The notes under the pieces were generated by a model. The model did not search any database. It had not been told where the DNA came from and worked only from the letters and a program-made list of their open reading frames with translations. The translations under genes and the position numbers were made by a program. This document shows positions 7,802 to 16,460 of a stretch of 64,000 bases of DNA, in pieces (positions within the stretch are counted from its first letter, which is position 1; each line of letters opens with the position of its first letter). Source of the stretch: Pseudomonas schmalbachii (GTDB lineage: Bacteria > Pseudomonadota > Gammaproteobacteria > Pseudomonadales > Pseudomonadaceae); NCBI RefSeq assembly GCF_017589465.1, contig NZ_JAELYA010000006.1, positions 310,001-374,000 of the forward strand, written 5' to 3'.

Positions 7802-9067
7802 TCAGTTACTCCGCACCGCAAAATCCGGCTTCTTGTCATTCCCCGGAATGAACGGACTCCACGGCTGCGCGCGGATCGGCTCGGCGGTTTTCCACACCAC
7901 GTTGAACTGCCCGTCGTCCTGGATCTCGCCGATCATCACCGGCTTGTGCAGGTGGTGGTTGGTCTTGTCCATGGTCAGGGTGAAGCCGGACGGCGCCTTG
8001 AAGGTCTGCCCGCCCATGGCCTCGCGCACCTTGTCCACATCGGTGCTGCCAGCCTTCTCGACGGCCTGCGCCCACATGTGGATGCCGACGTAGGTGGCCT
8101 CCATCGGATCGTTGGTCACGGCGGTGCTGTAGTTCGGCAGGTTCTTCGCCTTGGCGTAGGCCTTCCAGTCGGCGACGAACTTGCTGTTCTCCGGGTTCTT
8201 CACCGACTCGAAGTAGTTCCACGCGGCAAGGTTGCCCACCAGCGGCTTGGTGTCGATGCCGCGCAGTTCTTCCTCACCCACGGAGAAGGCCACCACCGGC
8301 ACTTCGGTGGCTTCCAGGCCCTGGTTGCCCAGCTCCTTGTAGAACGGCACGTTGGAGTCGCCGTTGACCGTGGAGATCACCGCGGTCTTGCCGCCGGCGG
8401 AGAACTTCTTGATGTCGGCGACGATGGTCTGGTAGTCGGCATGGCCGAACGGCGTGTAGACCTCCTGGATGTCCTTGTCCTGCACGCCCTTGCTGTGCAG
8501 GAAGGCGCGCAGGATCTTGTTGGTGGTGCGCGGGTAGACGTAGTCGGTGCCGAGCAGGAAGAAGCGCTTGGCCGCGCCGCCGTCCTCGCTCATCAGGTAT
8601 TCCACCGCCGGGATGGCCTGCTGGTTCGGCGCGGCGCCGGTGTAGAAGACGTTCGGCGACATCTCCTCGCCCTCGTACTGCACCGGGTAGAACAGCAGGC
8701 CGTTCAGCTCCTCGAACACCGGCAGCACGGATTTGCGCGACACGCTGGTCCAGCAGCCGAACACCACCGCGACCTTGTCCTGGGTCAGCAGCTGGCGCGC
8801 CTTCTCGGCGAACAGCGGCCAGTTCGACGCCGGGTCGACCACCACCGGCTCCAGCTTCTTGCCGTTCACCCCGCCCTTGGCGTTGATCTCGTCGATGGTC
8901 ATCAGCGCCATGTCCTTCAGCGAGGTCTCGGAGATGGCCATGGTTCCGGACAGCGAATGCAGGATGCCGACCTTGATGGTCTCGGCGGCCTGGATGGTCC
9001 AGGACAAGCCCATGGCGGCGATGGATGCGGAAAGGGTGAAGGCCTTGATCAGGCTGCGACGTTGCAT
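7802..9067 (-). CDS. urtA: Urea-binding periplasmic protein UrtA
   Basis: A 421-residue substrate-binding protein of the urea ABC importer. The N-terminus MQRRSLIKAF plus a hydrophobic stretch ending AAETIK looks like a Tat-type or Sec signal peptide. The mature part begins with the family segment KVGILHSLSGTMAISE and carries the FGCWTSVSRKSV and FYPVQYEGEE segments typical of UrtA/FmdD. The start at 9067 has a GGAG ribosome site 8 nt upstream; a start six codons earlier has none. It lies 66 nt after the GntR gene in the same operon. Confidence 0.93.
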   Translation of the reverse strand: MQRRSLIKAFTLSASIAAMGLSWTIQAAETIKVGILHSLSGTMAISETSLKDMALMTIDEINAKGGVNGKKLEPVVVDPASNWPLFAEKARQLLTQDKVAVVFGCWTSVSRKSVLPVFEELNGLLFYPVQYEGEEMSPNVFYTGAAPNQQAIPAVEYLMSEDGGAAKRFFLLGTDYVYPRTTNKILRAFLHSKGVQDKDIQEVYTPFGHADYQTIVADIKKFSAGGKTAVISTVNGDSNVPFYKELGNQGLEATEVPVVAFSVGEEELRGIDTKPLVGNLAAWNYFESVKNPENSKFVADWKAYAKAKNLPNYSTAVTNDPMEATYVGIHMWAQAVEKAGSTDVDKVREAMGGQTFKAPSGFTLTMDKTNHHLHKPVMIGEIQDDGQFNVVWKTAEPIRAQPWSPFIPGNDKKPDFAVRSN

Positions 9068-9133
9068 GGGGCGATCTCCATTCACAAAGTTTTGAATTGA
9101 CTGTCTTGGGCAGTGTTCAAAAGGTCTTCCCGG

Positions 9134-9856
9134 TCACCCTTGCGTCGCCAGCGAACGCTGTCTGGCGCTGTGCAGCATGTGCAGGGTGATCTTGCGTACT
9201 TCGGCCTTGCTGACCTCTATGTGGGTCTTCAACAACAACTGGGCTTCCTCGCAGCGGCGCGACAGGACCGCGCCGAGGATGCGCGCGTGCTCCTCGTAGG
9301 TGAGCTCGACGCGCGGCCCCTGGGTGAAATCCAGGCGGCGGATGATGCGGATCTTCTCGCTGACCTCGGCGTGCAGACGGGCCATCTCGCGATTGCCGGC
9401 AGCCTCCACCAGCAGGCAGTGGAAGCGCTCGTCCAGCCGCGATACTTCGCGACCGTCCTGCAGGCGTTCTTTCGGCGCGACCATCCAGGTCCGGCGCAGC
9501 AGCTCCAGCGCCTCCGGCAGCTCCCCGGCCGGGCGTTCGCAGAGGCGCCGAACCGCTTCCAGTTCGAGGACGATACGCACTTCGTAAAGCTCCTCGAAGT
9601 GGTGGAAGTCGAACGGACGCACCTGCCAGCCGCTGCGGAAATACACCTCCAGGTAACCCTCGCGCTCCAGCCGGTACAGCGCCTGGCGCACCGGCGTGCG
9701 GCTGACCGCCATGCGCTCGGCGATCTCGCCTTCGCTGAAGCGGTCGCCGGGCAGCAGGCGGAACTCGAAGATGTCGTCCTTGAGCAGCGAGTAGATGCGC
9801 TCGGCAAGATTCTCCGGGCGCTCGCGGACGATCCTTTGCGGGCTGGCCAACTGCAT
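9134..9856 (-). CDS. GntR-family regulator (FCD type) in the urea operon
   Basis: A 240-residue regulator with an N-terminal winged helix-turn-helix (residues about 18-80; GEIAERMAVSRTPVRQAL is the recognition region) and a C-terminal all-helical FadR-type ligand domain. Its ATG lies one base after the urea carboxylase stop (TGA-G-ATG), so the two are translationally linked. It is followed by urtA. Position suggests local control of urea use, with urea, allophanate or a nitrogen metabolite as ligand. The ligand is inferred, not shown. Confidence 0.85.
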   Translation of the reverse strand: MQLASPQRIVRERPENLAERIYSLLKDDIFEFRLLPGDRFSEGEIAERMAVSRTPVRQALYRLEREGYLEVYFRSGWQVRPFDFHHFEELYEVRIVLELEAVRRLCERPAGELPEALELLRRTWMVAPKERLQDGREVSRLDERFHCLLVEAAGNREMARLHAEVSEKIRIIRRLDFTQGPRVELTYEEHARILGAVLSRRCEEAQLLLKTHIEVSKAEVRKITLHMLHSARQRSLATQG

Positions 9857-9857
9857 C

Positions 9858-12800
9858 TCAGGCGGCCTCGATCGGTTTCAGCAGGAGCAGCGCGTCGCCC
9901 GGCGTGACCGCCTTGCCCGGCTGGCAGCGCACCGACTTGACCGTGCCGCTGACCGGCGCGATGACCGCCAGCTCCATCTTCATCGCCTCCACCACCAGCA
10001 GCGGCGCGCCGGCCTCGACCAGTTGGCCGGGTTCGACCAGCACCTTCCACACGCTGCCGCACATGTCGGCGCTGACCAGATGGTGGCCGTCCAGCTCCTG
10101 CTCGTCGTCCGCTTCAATCGCCAGCGGCACGGCTTTCGCCGGGTCGTCGTCCTTCCACAATTGCGCCTCGGCGTCGAAGGCCGCTTTCTGCCGAGCCTGG
10201 AAGGCGGCGATGTCGTCGCTGTTGCCTTCCAGGAAGCGGCGGTATTCGGCGAAGTCGAACTCGGTCTCCTCGATGCGGATTTGCGCCCTGCCCTCGCGGA
10301 AGGCTTCGCGGAATTCGTCCAGCTCGGCCTCGCTGACCGGGTAGAAGCGCACCTGGTCGAAGAAGTGCAGCAGCCACGGCTGGCCATCCCGGAACTGGGC
10401 ATTCTTCACGAACTTGTTCCAGATCGGCAGCGTGCGGCCGACCAGCTGGTAGCCGCCGGGCGAATCCATGCCGTAGATGCACATGTACATGCCGCCGATG
10501 CCGACGGTGCCCTCGGCGGTGTAGGTGCGCGCCGGGTTGTACTTGGAGCTGAGCAGCCGGTGGCGCGGGTCCAGCGGCACGGCGCAGGGCGCATCGAGGT
10601 AGACGTCGCCGAGGCCGAGGATCAGGTAGCTGGCGTCGAAGATGATCTCGCTGACCTGCTCGCGGCTATCCAGGCCGTTGATGCGCTGCAGGAAGTCGAC
10701 GTTGTTCGGCAGCCACGGCGCCTCGGCGCGCACCGTCTCGCGGTAGCGGGTGACCGCACCCAAAGTGGCGCTGTCCTCGAAGGCCATCGGCAGGTGGACG
10801 ATGCGCGTCGGCACCTTGAGATTGGCCACGTCGCCGAGGCCGCGTTCCAGGCGCAGCAGATGGTCGAGCAGAGTCTGCTGGTGCAGCACGCGGCTGTCGT
10901 AGCGCAACTGCAGCGAACGCACGCCCGGCGCCAGTTCTTCCAGGCCCGGCAGCGGATCGGCCTTGAGCGCTTCCATCAGCAGATGCACGCGCAGGCGCAG
11001 GGCGAGGTCGAGCAGGTTGTCGCCGTATTCGAGGAGGATGTAGGCATCGCCAGCCTGGCGGTAGACGGCGCGCGGGTGCCCGTCCCCGGCCGGCAGCTCG
11101 GCCAGCACGGTGGCGGAAACCGTGTTCGACGGTTGCAGGCTGGGAACCGGCAGGGTCACGGCGGAGATCGCCGCCAGCGCCTCGATGCTGCCCAGTTGCG
11201 CCTGCTCCAGGCTCTGCGCCTGCTTGAAGCTGATCGGGTGGAAACGCAGCCGGTCGCCGGGCTTGACCTGACCGACCTTCCACAGTTCGGCCTTGGCGAT
11301 GGTCACCGGGCAAACGAAACCGCCCAGGCTCGGACCGTCCTTGGTGAGGATCACCGGGGAGTCGCCGGTGAAGTTGATCGAGCCGATGGCGTATTCGCAG
11401 TCGTGCACGTTGGACGGGTGCAGTCCTGCCTCGCCACCGTCCGCGCGGGTCCATTTCGGCTTCGGCCCGGACAGGCGCACGCCGAGGCGGTTGGAGTTGT
11501 AGTGGACTTCCCACTCGGCGGCGAAGAATTCCTCGATGGATTCCTCGCTGAAGAAGTCCGGCGCACCGTGCGGGCCGTAGAGCACGCCGATATCCCAGGT
11601 GTTGCCATAGTGCGGCAGCAGGCTGGCATCCATCGCCTGCGGCGGAGCCACCGGCGCCGGCGTGGTGCAGGCGGCCAGTTGCGGCTGGGAGATCGCCAGC
11701 ATGTCGGCCGGGCGCAGGGTGCGGCCGGCATGGCCGCCGAACTGGCCGAGGGCGAAGGTCGAGCGGCTGCCGAGATACACCGGCACGTCGAGACCGTTGC
11801 GCACCGCGAGGTAGGTGCGGCAGCCGTTCTTCGCGCGGCCGAGGCGCAGCACCTGTCCTGCATTCACGCTGATCGGCTGCCAATAGGTGACGGGTTCGCC
11901 ATCCAGCTCGGCCGGGCAGTCGGCGCCGGTCAGGGCGATCAGCGCATCGCAGTGAAAGCGCAGGGTCGGGCCCTGCAAGGTGAATTCCAGTCCGGCGGCG
12001 CTGGCATGGTTGCCGACGATGCGGTTGGCCAGGCGGAAGGCGAAGTCGTCCATCGGGCCCGAGGGCGGCACGCCGATGTCCCAGTAGCCGAGGCGACCGG
12101 GGAAGTCCTGCACGCTGGAATAGGTGCCGGGCTCCAGCACTTCGATGACGCTGGGGCGGTAGGCGAAGTCGTCGAGCATGCGCGTCCACACGCTGCCAAC
12201 GGCGAAGCGCGGGTCGGCGATCACCTGGCGCAGGTAGTCGAGGTTGCTGGCGATGCCGTGCAGGCGGGTTTCACCAAGGGCGGCCTGCAGCTTTGCCAGG
12301 GCCTCGGCGCGGTCATCGCCGTGGACGATCAGCTTGGCGATCATCGGGTCGTAGTGCGCCGACACCTCGGTACCACTGGCGACCCAGCCGTCCACCCGCA
12401 CGCCTTCCGGGAAGTGCACCTCGGTGAGCACGCCGGGGCTCGGCTGGAAGTTCTTCAGCGGGTCCTCGGCGTAGATGCGCACCTCGATGGAAGCGCCCTG
12501 CGGCGCGCGGGCCAGCGCCTGCCAGTCCAGCGCGTCGCCGGCGGCCACGCGCAGCATGCATTCGATCAGGTCGAGGCCGGTGACCATCTCGGTGACCGGG
12601 TGCTCCACCTGCAGGCGGGTGTTCACTTCGAGGAAATAGAAGGCATCGCGGGCGCCGTCGTAGATGAACTCGACGGTGCCGGCGCTGCGGTAATTCACCG
12701 ACTCGCCGAGGGTGATCGCCGCCGCGTGCAGCTTCTCGCGGGTAGCCTGCGGCAGGTTCGGTGCCGGGGTTTCCTCCACCACCTTCTGGTTGCGCCGCTG

Positions 12801-13490
12801 CAGCGAGCAGTCGCGTTCGCCGAGGGCGACCACCCTGCCCTTGCCGTCGCCGAAGATCTGCACCTCGACATGCCGCGCCTGATCGACGAAGCATTCGAGG
12901 AACACCCCGGCATCGCGGAAGAACTGCTCGCCCATGCGCTTCACGCTGTCGAACGCGGCGTGCAGGGCTTCGGCATCGTCGCAACGGGTCAGGCCGATGC
13001 CTCCACCGCCGGCGGTGCTTTTCAGCATCACCGGATAGCCGATGAGTTCGGCGGCCTCCAGCGCCTGTTCGACGCTGTCGAGCAGACCGGTGCCCGGCGC
13101 CATCGGCACACCGGCCACGGCGGCCAGCTCGCGGGCGCGGTGCTTGAGGCCGAACTCGCGAATCTGCCCGGCGGTCGGACCGATGAAGGCGATGCCGGCG
13201 GCCTCGCAGGCATCGGCGAACTCGGCGCTTTCCGAGAGGAAGCCGTAGCCCGGATAGATCGCCTGCGCCCCGCTCTGCCTTGCCGCATCGAGAATCCTGT
13301 CGATGCGCAGGTAGCTGTCGGATGCCTTGTCGCCGCCGAGGGCGATGGCCATGTCTGCCATGCCGACGTGGGCGGCGTTGCGGTCAGCGTCGGAATACAC
13401 GGCGACGCTCTTCACGCCCAGCGCCTTGAGGGTGCGGATGGCGCGGACGGCGATCTCCCCGCGGTTGGCGATCAGTACGGTGTGGAACAT
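9858..13490 (-). CDS. uca: Urea carboxylase
   Basis: A 1210-residue biotin-dependent enzyme that carboxylates urea to allophanate using ATP and bicarbonate. Domain order is biotin carboxylase (about 1-450; ATP-grasp loop AGGGGIG near residue 165, [15 protein letters not shown]), then the carboxyltransferase with the two allophanate-hydrolase-subunit-like modules (about 470-1090), then the biotinyl domain with VVEAMKME near the end. The length matches urea carboxylases. The ATG at 13490 opens with the canonical [12 protein letters not shown]. Related guanidine carboxylases exist, but no DUF1989 genes or guanidine riboswitch are visible and urea transport genes follow, so urea is the better call. 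Confidence 0.92.
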   Translation of the reverse strand: MFHTVLIANRGEIAVRAIRTLKALGVKSVAVYSDADRNAAHVGMADMAIALGGDKASDSYLRIDRILDAARQSGAQAIYPGYGFLSESAEFADACEAAGIAFIGPTAGQIREFGLKHRARELAAVAGVPMAPGTGLLDSVEQALEAAELIGYPVMLKSTAGGGGIGLTRCDDAEALHAAFDSVKRMGEQFFRDAGVFLECFVDQARHVEVQIFGDGKGRVVALGERDCSLQRRNQKVVEETPAPNLPQATREKLHAAAITLGESVNYRSAGTVEFIYDGARDAFYFLEVNTRLQVEHPVTEMVTGLDLIECMLRVAAGDALDWQALARAPQGASIEVRIYAEDPLKNFQPSPGVLTEVHFPEGVRVDGWVASGTEVSAHYDPMIAKLIVHGDDRAEALAKLQAALGETRLHGIASNLDYLRQVIADPRFAVGSVWTRMLDDFAYRPSVIEVLEPGTYSSVQDFPGRLGYWDIGVPPSGPMDDFAFRLANRIVGNHASAAGLEFTLQGPTLRFHCDALIALTGADCPAELDGEPVTYWQPISVNAGQVLRLGRAKNGCRTYLAVRNGLDVPVYLGSRSTFALGQFGGHAGRTLRPADMLAISQPQLAACTTPAPVAPPQAMDASLLPHYGNTWDIGVLYGPHGAPDFFSEESIEEFFAAEWEVHYNSNRLGVRLSGPKPKWTRADGGEAGLHPSNVHDCEYAIGSINFTGDSPVILTKDGPSLGGFVCPVTIAKAELWKVGQVKPGDRLRFHPISFKQAQSLEQAQLGSIEALAAISAVTLPVPSLQPSNTVSATVLAELPAGDGHPRAVYRQAGDAYILLEYGDNLLDLALRLRVHLLMEALKADPLPGLEELAPGVRSLQLRYDSRVLHQQTLLDHLLRLERGLGDVANLKVPTRIVHLPMAFEDSATLGAVTRYRETVRAEAPWLPNNVDFLQRINGLDSREQVSEIIFDASYLILGLGDVYLDAPCAVPLDPRHRLLSSKYNPARTYTAEGTVGIGGMYMCIYGMDSPGGYQLVGRTLPIWNKFVKNAQFRDGQPWLLHFFDQVRFYPVSEAELDEFREAFREGRAQIRIEETEFDFAEYRRFLEGNSDDIAAFQARQKAAFDAEAQLWKDDDPAKAVPLAIEADDEQELDGHHLVSADMCGSVWKVLVEPGQLVEAGAPLLVVEAMKMELAVIAPVSGTVKSVRCQPGKAVTPGDALLLLKPIEAA

Positions 13491-13572
13491 GGTCGATCCC
13501 TCGGCTTGTACGGTTGATGAATGGAAAGGGCCATCCACGGAAACCGGCGCTACGCATCTGCAGGTTGGAAAG

Positions 13573-13653
13573 GTAGGTTGGCGCTGAGCGCAGCGAAGCC
13601 CAGCAATCGTCGGCAGCCATGCCGTTGGGCTTCGTACCTCAGCCCAACCTACG
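13573..13653. repeat. Inverted repeat between atzF and uca
   Basis: An 81-bp palindrome of the GTAGGTTGG...CCAACCTACG family with GCGAAGCCCA arms. The TAG read on the minus strand at 13649-13651 inside its right end is the stop codon of allophanate hydrolase. Confidence 0.85.
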
Positions 13654-15442
13654 AGGTGACAAAGGCGCGCCAGCCGCCGAAGGCGGTGATGTCGCGGGCG
13701 CCTTCCAGGGCGTACGGCTCGCAGATGAAGCCCTTCACCCAGCGCCCGTCGGCCAGCTGCAGGTTGCCGATGCCCAGCGGCGGCGGGATCTCGGCGACGA
13801 ACTCGCCGAAGCGCGCCAGCGGGATGTCCCACAGCTCGACGATGATCTGGCTGCCGTCCGCGGCCTTGGCCAGGCCCGGCTTCGGCGGCACCGTGCCGGC
13901 CAGAGCGTAGAGGCGGTACTGCGAGGCGGTGAGCGTCTTCTCCACGAACACCGCATCGCGAGTGGTGAGCTGGAAGTTCAGCGGCATGCCGGTGAGGTGC
14001 GCGCCAACCACGGCGACCCGCACGCTGCCCGCCGGCTGCGCATCTGCCGCCTGCACGGGGATGGCGCGGCCGGTGGCGCCCATGGGCAGGTCCAGCGCGA
14101 CCTGCCAGCGCTTGCCGAACGCGGCCAGTGCGCGGTCATGCCAGGCCGGGGCTATCAGGGTGATACCGGCCGGCAGGCCATCGGCGCGGAATCCGGCCGG
14201 CAGGGCCAGCGCGGAGAGGTCGGCGAGATTGGTGAAGTTGGTGTAGGTGCCGAACTGGCTGTTGAACAGCACGGGCGCCTCGGCCATCTCGGCGATAGTG
14301 CGGATGGTCGGCGACGTCGGCACCACCAATGCGTCGAAGCCGGCCAGGCTCCGGTCGATCTTCCGCGCCAGCTCGGCGCGCAGGTATTCGGCCTTGTAGG
14401 CGTCGGTCGCGCTGTAATCGAAGCCCTTGGTGACGATGGCGCGCACCACCGGGTCGATGGCCTCGGGGTTGGCGTTCAGCATGCCCTCGGTGGCCACGGT
14501 GCGCTCGGCGACCCAGGAGCCCTGGTAGAGCTGTTCGGCCAGTTCGCGGAACGGCGAGAAGTCGATGGGCGTGACCTCGGCGCCCAGCTCGCGCAGCTTG
14601 GCGATTGCCTGCTCGAAGACTGCCTGGGTTTGGCTATCGCCGAAGAATTCCAGTTGGTCAGGAATCGCCAGCTTCGGCGCGGCGCCCATGCCGACCGGCG
14701 CGCTATTGGGGTTCTGCCTTGCGTAAGGATCGGCCGCATCGTAGCCGCCGGCGATGCCGGCGACGGTTTCCGCATCGGCCACGGTCAGGGCGAAGACCGA
14801 GATGCAGTCGATCGTACGACAGGCCGGCACCAACCCGGTATTCGACAGCCAGCCCTTGGTCGGCTTGAGCCCGACGATATTGTTGAAGCCCGCCGGCACC
14901 CGCCCGGAGCCGGCGGTGTCGGTGCCCAGCGCGAACGGCACCAGCCCGCGCGCCACCACCGAGGCGGAACCGGAGCTGGAACCGCCGCTGACGTATTCCG
15001 GCTTGAAGGCATTGCTCACCGCCCCGTAGGGCGAACGGGTGCCGACCAGCCCGGTGGCGAACTGGTCGAGGTTGGTCTTGCCGATCAGGATGGCGCCGGC
15101 CGCACGCAAGCGCGCGACCACGGTCGCATCGGCTTCGGCCCGGTAGGCGAACTGCGGGCAGGCGGCGGTGGTGGCCCAGCCGGCGGCGTCGATGTTGTCC
15201 TTGATGGCGAAGGGCACGCCGTATAGCGGCAGCTTGTCGATCTGACCGCCGGCGGCATCGAGCAGGGCCTGCAGTTCGGCCAGCTGCGTATCGAGCTGCG
15301 CGGCGCTGGCGAGGCTGATCCAGGCGTTGTCGGATTCGCTCAGCTGTTCGCGGAGGGCGTGCAGCAGTTCGGCGGGCTGCAACTGGTCGCGGTAGGCCTG
15401 CTGCCAGTCGGAAAGGGTAAAGGCGAAGGGGGCGTTGGACAT
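13649..15442 (-). CDS. atzF: Allophanate hydrolase
   Basis: A 597-residue enzyme that hydrolyses allophanate to ammonia and CO2, completing the urea amidolyase route. The N-terminal amidase-signature domain (about 1-460) shows the catalytic Lys region (FAIKDNIDAAGW) and the Ser-cisSer-rich GGSSSGSASVVARG with GTDTAGSGRVPAG. The C-terminal domain (about 475-597) is the AtzF-specific module. It is the first gene of the urea operon and sits about 26 nt below a sigma-54 promoter. Its stop codon lies inside an intergenic repeat, so the last residues may differ between strains. Confidence 0.93.
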   Translation of the reverse strand: MSNAPFAFTLSDWQQAYRDQLQPAELLHALREQLSESDNAWISLASAAQLDTQLAELQALLDAAGGQIDKLPLYGVPFAIKDNIDAAGWATTAACPQFAYRAEADATVVARLRAAGAILIGKTNLDQFATGLVGTRSPYGAVSNAFKPEYVSGGSSSGSASVVARGLVPFALGTDTAGSGRVPAGFNNIVGLKPTKGWLSNTGLVPACRTIDCISVFALTVADAETVAGIAGGYDAADPYARQNPNSAPVGMGAAPKLAIPDQLEFFGDSQTQAVFEQAIAKLRELGAEVTPIDFSPFRELAEQLYQGSWVAERTVATEGMLNANPEAIDPVVRAIVTKGFDYSATDAYKAEYLRAELARKIDRSLAGFDALVVPTSPTIRTIAEMAEAPVLFNSQFGTYTNFTNLADLSALALPAGFRADGLPAGITLIAPAWHDRALAAFGKRWQVALDLPMGATGRAIPVQAADAQPAGSVRVAVVGAHLTGMPLNFQLTTRDAVFVEKTLTASQYRLYALAGTVPPKPGLAKAADGSQIIVELWDIPLARFGEFVAEIPPPLGIGNLQLADGRWVKGFICEPYALEGARDITAFGGWRAFVTS

Positions 15443-15476
15443 GCTCTGAAATCCCGTCTTGTATCCAAGATGGGTT

Positions 15477-15495
15477 AGAGCAAGGGTGGTGCCAG
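15477..15495 (-). promoter_or_regulatory. Sigma-54 promoter of the urea operon
   Basis: On the minus strand the sequence reads TGGCAC, then five bases, then TTGCT. GG (15492-15493) and GC (15480-15481) are exactly 10 nt apart, a near-ideal -24/-12 element. Transcription would start near 15468, giving a leader of about 26 nt before atzF. An NtrC-type activator is expected for nitrogen control. No perfect NtrC site was found, although a GC-rich palindrome lies about 80 nt upstream (near 15557-15582). Confidence 0.8.
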
Positions 15496-15599
15496 GTTCG
15501 CTAACTGCCTGTTATCACTGGAATAAGCAGGTTTCTGAGAGGTATTCCGAGTGGTTTTGGCGCACCGCCACAGGGCGGCGCGCACGGGCATAGGGCGCT

Positions 15600-15725
15600 G
15601 TCGTACCCCCTCACCCTAACCCTCTCCCGGAGGGAGAGGGGATTATCCGGAGTTGCCAGGTGGCATGTCGTACCTCCCGATGCCATTGCGCCCCCTCTCC
15701 CTCTGGGAGAGGGCTGGGGTGAGGG
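15600..15725. repeat. Composite hairpin element upstream of the urea operon
   Basis: Two inverted hairpins (CCCTCACCC...GGAGAGGG type, about 15609-15640 and 15688-15725) bracket a 46-nt core beginning CCGGAGTTGCC and ending near CCCGATGCC. The same core, in reverse orientation and next to the same hairpin, occurs at about 41351-41455. It fills much of the 327-nt gap between atzF and the marC-type gene. The rest of that gap holds the sigma-54 promoter and nothing else obvious. Confidence 0.75.
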
Positions 15726-15769
15726 AGCCCCTGCGCCGGATCATCCTCAACAAAACACCGTGCCCTGGC

Positions 15770-16363
15770 TCACGGCGTGACGAAATACCCCCGCACCCCG
15801 GTCATGATGATCTGCGCCGCCAGCGCACAGACGAACAGCCCCATCAGCCGGCTGACGATCTGCAAACCGTCCTCGCCCAGGAACCTCTCGATCCTGTCCG
15901 ACAGATAGAGCGTCACGCCCAGGGTGACGCACGCAGCCGCCACCGCCAGCATCGACAGCAGCTTGTCCTCCCATGGCTGGCCGACGCCCATCACCAGCAG
16001 CGCACCGATGGTGCCGGGGCCGACGGTGATGGGGATGGTCAGCGGGACGATGGTGACGTCCTGCTGCACGTTGTCGCTCTGCACCGCCGAACGCCCCTGC
16101 GCCATGCCCAGCGCGGAGATGAACAGCACGCTGCCGGCGCCGATGCGGAAGGCGTCGGCGGTGATGCCGAACAGGGTGAAGATGTAGCGGCCGAACAGGT
16201 ACAGCAGCAGGCTGGCGATCAGCGCCGCCAGCGCCACGCGCCAGGCCATGCGCTTGCGGTCGCGCGGGGCGAAGCCGCGGCTCAGGCTGATGAAGCAGGA
16301 AAGCACGAAGAACGGGCTGTAGAGCACCAGCATCTTCAGGTACACGGTGAGCATCAAGTGCAT
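15770..16363 (-). CDS. MarC-family inner-membrane protein (PA4857-like)
   Basis: A 197-residue MarC/UPF0056 integral membrane protein with six hydrophobic segments spread over its length. The family motif VPLTIPITVGPGTIGALLVMG is visible near residues 112-132. Biochemical function of the family is unknown, and the old link to multiple antibiotic resistance has not held up. The start MHLMLTVYLKML at 16363 begins at the first membrane helix; a longer in-frame reading is overlap with the retS end and is rejected. It lies downstream of retS, as in P. aeruginosa. Confidence 0.85.
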   Translation of the reverse strand: MHLMLTVYLKMLVLYSPFFVLSCFISLSRGFAPRDRKRMAWRVALAALIASLLLYLFGRYIFTLFGITADAFRIGAGSVLFISALGMAQGRSAVQSDNVQQDVTIVPLTIPITVGPGTIGALLVMGVGQPWEDKLLSMLAVAAACVTLGVTLYLSDRIERFLGEDGLQIVSRLMGLFVCALAAQIIMTGVRGYFVTP

Positions 16364-16460
16364 GGAAACGACTCGTCCGGCTGGAATTACGGGCGCCGCG
16401 CGCCCCTGGCAGAGAGCATAGCGGCGCCTGGTGACGCGGTCATGGCCGTGTGAACGTACG

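Noticed and set aside
9795-13517. A 1240-codon open frame on the plus strand opposite urea carboxylase, and similar long antisense frames opposite urtB, retS, purD/purH, DUF1302 and others
   Set aside because: These are GC-driven shadows. The opposite strand encodes complete, recognisable proteins, and the antisense translations are His/Gln/Val/Arg-rich without domains.
15443-15769. Guanidine riboswitch or DUF1989 genes that would reassign urea carboxylase as guanidine carboxylase
   Set aside because: No recognisable guanidine-I riboswitch motif in the leader and no DUF1989 genes in the operon. Urea transport genes follow directly.
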